64,000 nucleotides of DNA from Jiangella alba (GTDB taxonomy: Bacteria > Actinomycetota > Actinomycetes > Jiangellales > Jiangellaceae): the NCBI RefSeq assembly GCF_900106035.1, contig NZ_FNUC01000002.1, forward strand, positions 62,001 through 126,000, read 5' to 3'. This document shows, in pieces, positions 59,024 through 64,000 of the stretch. The first letter of the stretch is position 1. Every line of letters begins with the position of its first letter. The notes under the pieces are model-generated. The model was not told the DNA's origin. It did not search any database and worked only from the letters and a program-made list of their open reading frames with translations. The position numbers were made by a program, and so were the translations under genes.

Positions 59024-60015
59024 ATGCGCGTCGCCGTGACCGGCTCGATCGCCACCGACTACCTGATGGTGTTTCCCGGACGCTTCACCGACCAGCTCGT
59101 CGCCGACCGGCTCGAGCAGGTGTCCCTGTCGTTCCTCATCGACCGCCTCGACGTCCGGCGCGGCGGGGTGGCGGCCAACATCTCCTACGGCATGGGCGCG
59201 CTGGGACTGCGCCCGCTCCTGGTCGGCGCCGTGGGCCAGGACTTCGACGAGTACCGCTCCTGGCTCGAGCGGGGCGGCGTCGACACCTCGCACGTCCGGG
59301 TGTCCGAGGAGCGGCACACCGCCCGCTACCTGTGCACCAGCGACAGCATGAACAACCAGATCGCCTCGTTCTACTCCGGCGCCATGGCCGAGACCGGCGA
59401 GATCGACCTGGGCGTCGTCGCCGAGCGGGCCGGGGGACTGGACCTCGTCCTGGTCGGCGCCAGCGACCCGGACGGCATGATCCGGCACACCCAGCAGTGC
59501 CGCGACCTCGGCCTGCCGTTCGTCGCGGACTTCTCCCAGCAGATCGCCCGCATGAGCGGCGAGGAGGTCGCGTCGCTGGTGCCCGGCGCCCGGTTCCTGT
59601 TCACGAACGAGTACGAGGCCGGGCTGCTGTGCGAGAAGACCGGCTGGTCGCACGGTGACGTGCTGGAGCGGGTCGGCGGCTGGATGACGACGCTCGGCGC
59701 CGGTGGCGCGCGGCTGGAGGCGAAGGGCGCCGCGCCCGTCGTGGTTCCGTGCGTGCCGGCGAAGCGCGAGCTCGACCCGACCGGCATCGGCGACGCGTTC
59801 CGGGCCGGGTTCCTGGCCGCGTTGTCCTGGGGCGTCCCGCTCGAACGGGCGATGCAGACGGGGTGCCTGCTGGCCACGCTCACGATCGAGGCGCGCGGGC
59901 CGCAGGAGTACCTCGTCGACGCCGCGGCCTTCCACCGCCGCATGGCCGACGCCTACGGCGATGACGCCGCGGCCGAGATCCAGCCGTTCCTGCCCGCCGC
60001 CCGAGAGGGGACCGC

Positions 60016-60019
<4 letters not shown>
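59024..60019 (+). CDS. PfkB-family adenosine kinase
   Basis: This 331-residue PfkB kinase has a substrate region (GGVAANISYGMGALGLRPLLVGAVG) and anion-hole/base motif DPTGIGDAFRAGF. The sequence is like the mycobacterial adenosine kinase. It removes adenosine formed by S-adenosylhomocysteine hydrolase, making AMP, and so pulls the reaction forward. GGAGG lies before the ATG. Twenty bases separate it from metK, and metH overlaps its stop (GTGA). Confidence 0.9.

Positions 60020-64000
<3,981 letters not shown>

Overview
The window is about 72% G+C by eye, dense, and carries the gene content and order of a high-GC Actinomycetota chromosome: rimO-pgsA-cinA-clgR, lhr-DUF3046-recA-recX-rny, gluABCD and miaB, with leaderless starts and GTG/TTG start codons. 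Jiangellales or a neighbouring order is my guess. Nothing in the window proves the genus.

Left part (1-10.3 kb): a glycan-use locus. On the minus strand run a sulfatase, a PhoD-like phosphatase broken by a one-base frameshift, and a GH20 hexosaminidase cut by the window edge. Divergently on the plus strand run a LacI regulator, a sugar ABC importer (binding protein and two permeases) and an FAD oxidoreductase. Two AT-rich operator-like palindromes lie in the shared promoter region. Middle-left (10.3-29 kb): housekeeping and genome-maintenance genes (rimO, pgsA, cinA-like, clgR, lhr, DUF3046, recA, recX, rny) with a DrrAB-like exporter and an MFS exporter inserted just before recA. Three promoters (lhr, exporter, recA) fit the LexA-independent DNA-damage motif TTGTCRGTG-N8-TAnnnT used by PafBC, and recA also has a LexA box. 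Several families of tandem repeats sit in this part: 66-bp dyads at 14.5 kb, a 93-bp repeat inside recX, 77-bp copies of the recX tail, 68-bp repeats, and exactly 20 copies of GGGGAGC.

Middle (29-41 kb): the gluABCD glutamate importer (minus strand), then a block in which two secreted M14 peptidases flank a response regulator, a histidine kinase and an orphan TAXI-type binding lipoprotein. Both peptidase genes have the same promoter layout, with 11-bp direct repeats, suggesting control by the adjacent OmpR-type regulator. miaB follows.

Right part (41-64 kb): two minus-strand operons, a ThuA/glucose-dehydrogenase-like secreted protein with a TIM-barrel isomerase, and a cupin plus NMT1-type ABC importer plus NCS1-like permease. 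They share the same promoter and LacI-type operator design. Next come a long proline/alanine-rich membrane protein with repeated cationic modules, a LigB-like protein and an Rv0909-type antitoxin-like protein. The window ends in a glycine-betaine cassette: fused glycine/sarcosine and dimethylglycine methyltransferase, metK, adenosine kinase, metH and ahcY, which together make betaine and recycle S-adenosylhomocysteine to S-adenosylmethionine. No tRNA, rRNA, CRISPR array, insertion sequence or integrase was recognised.
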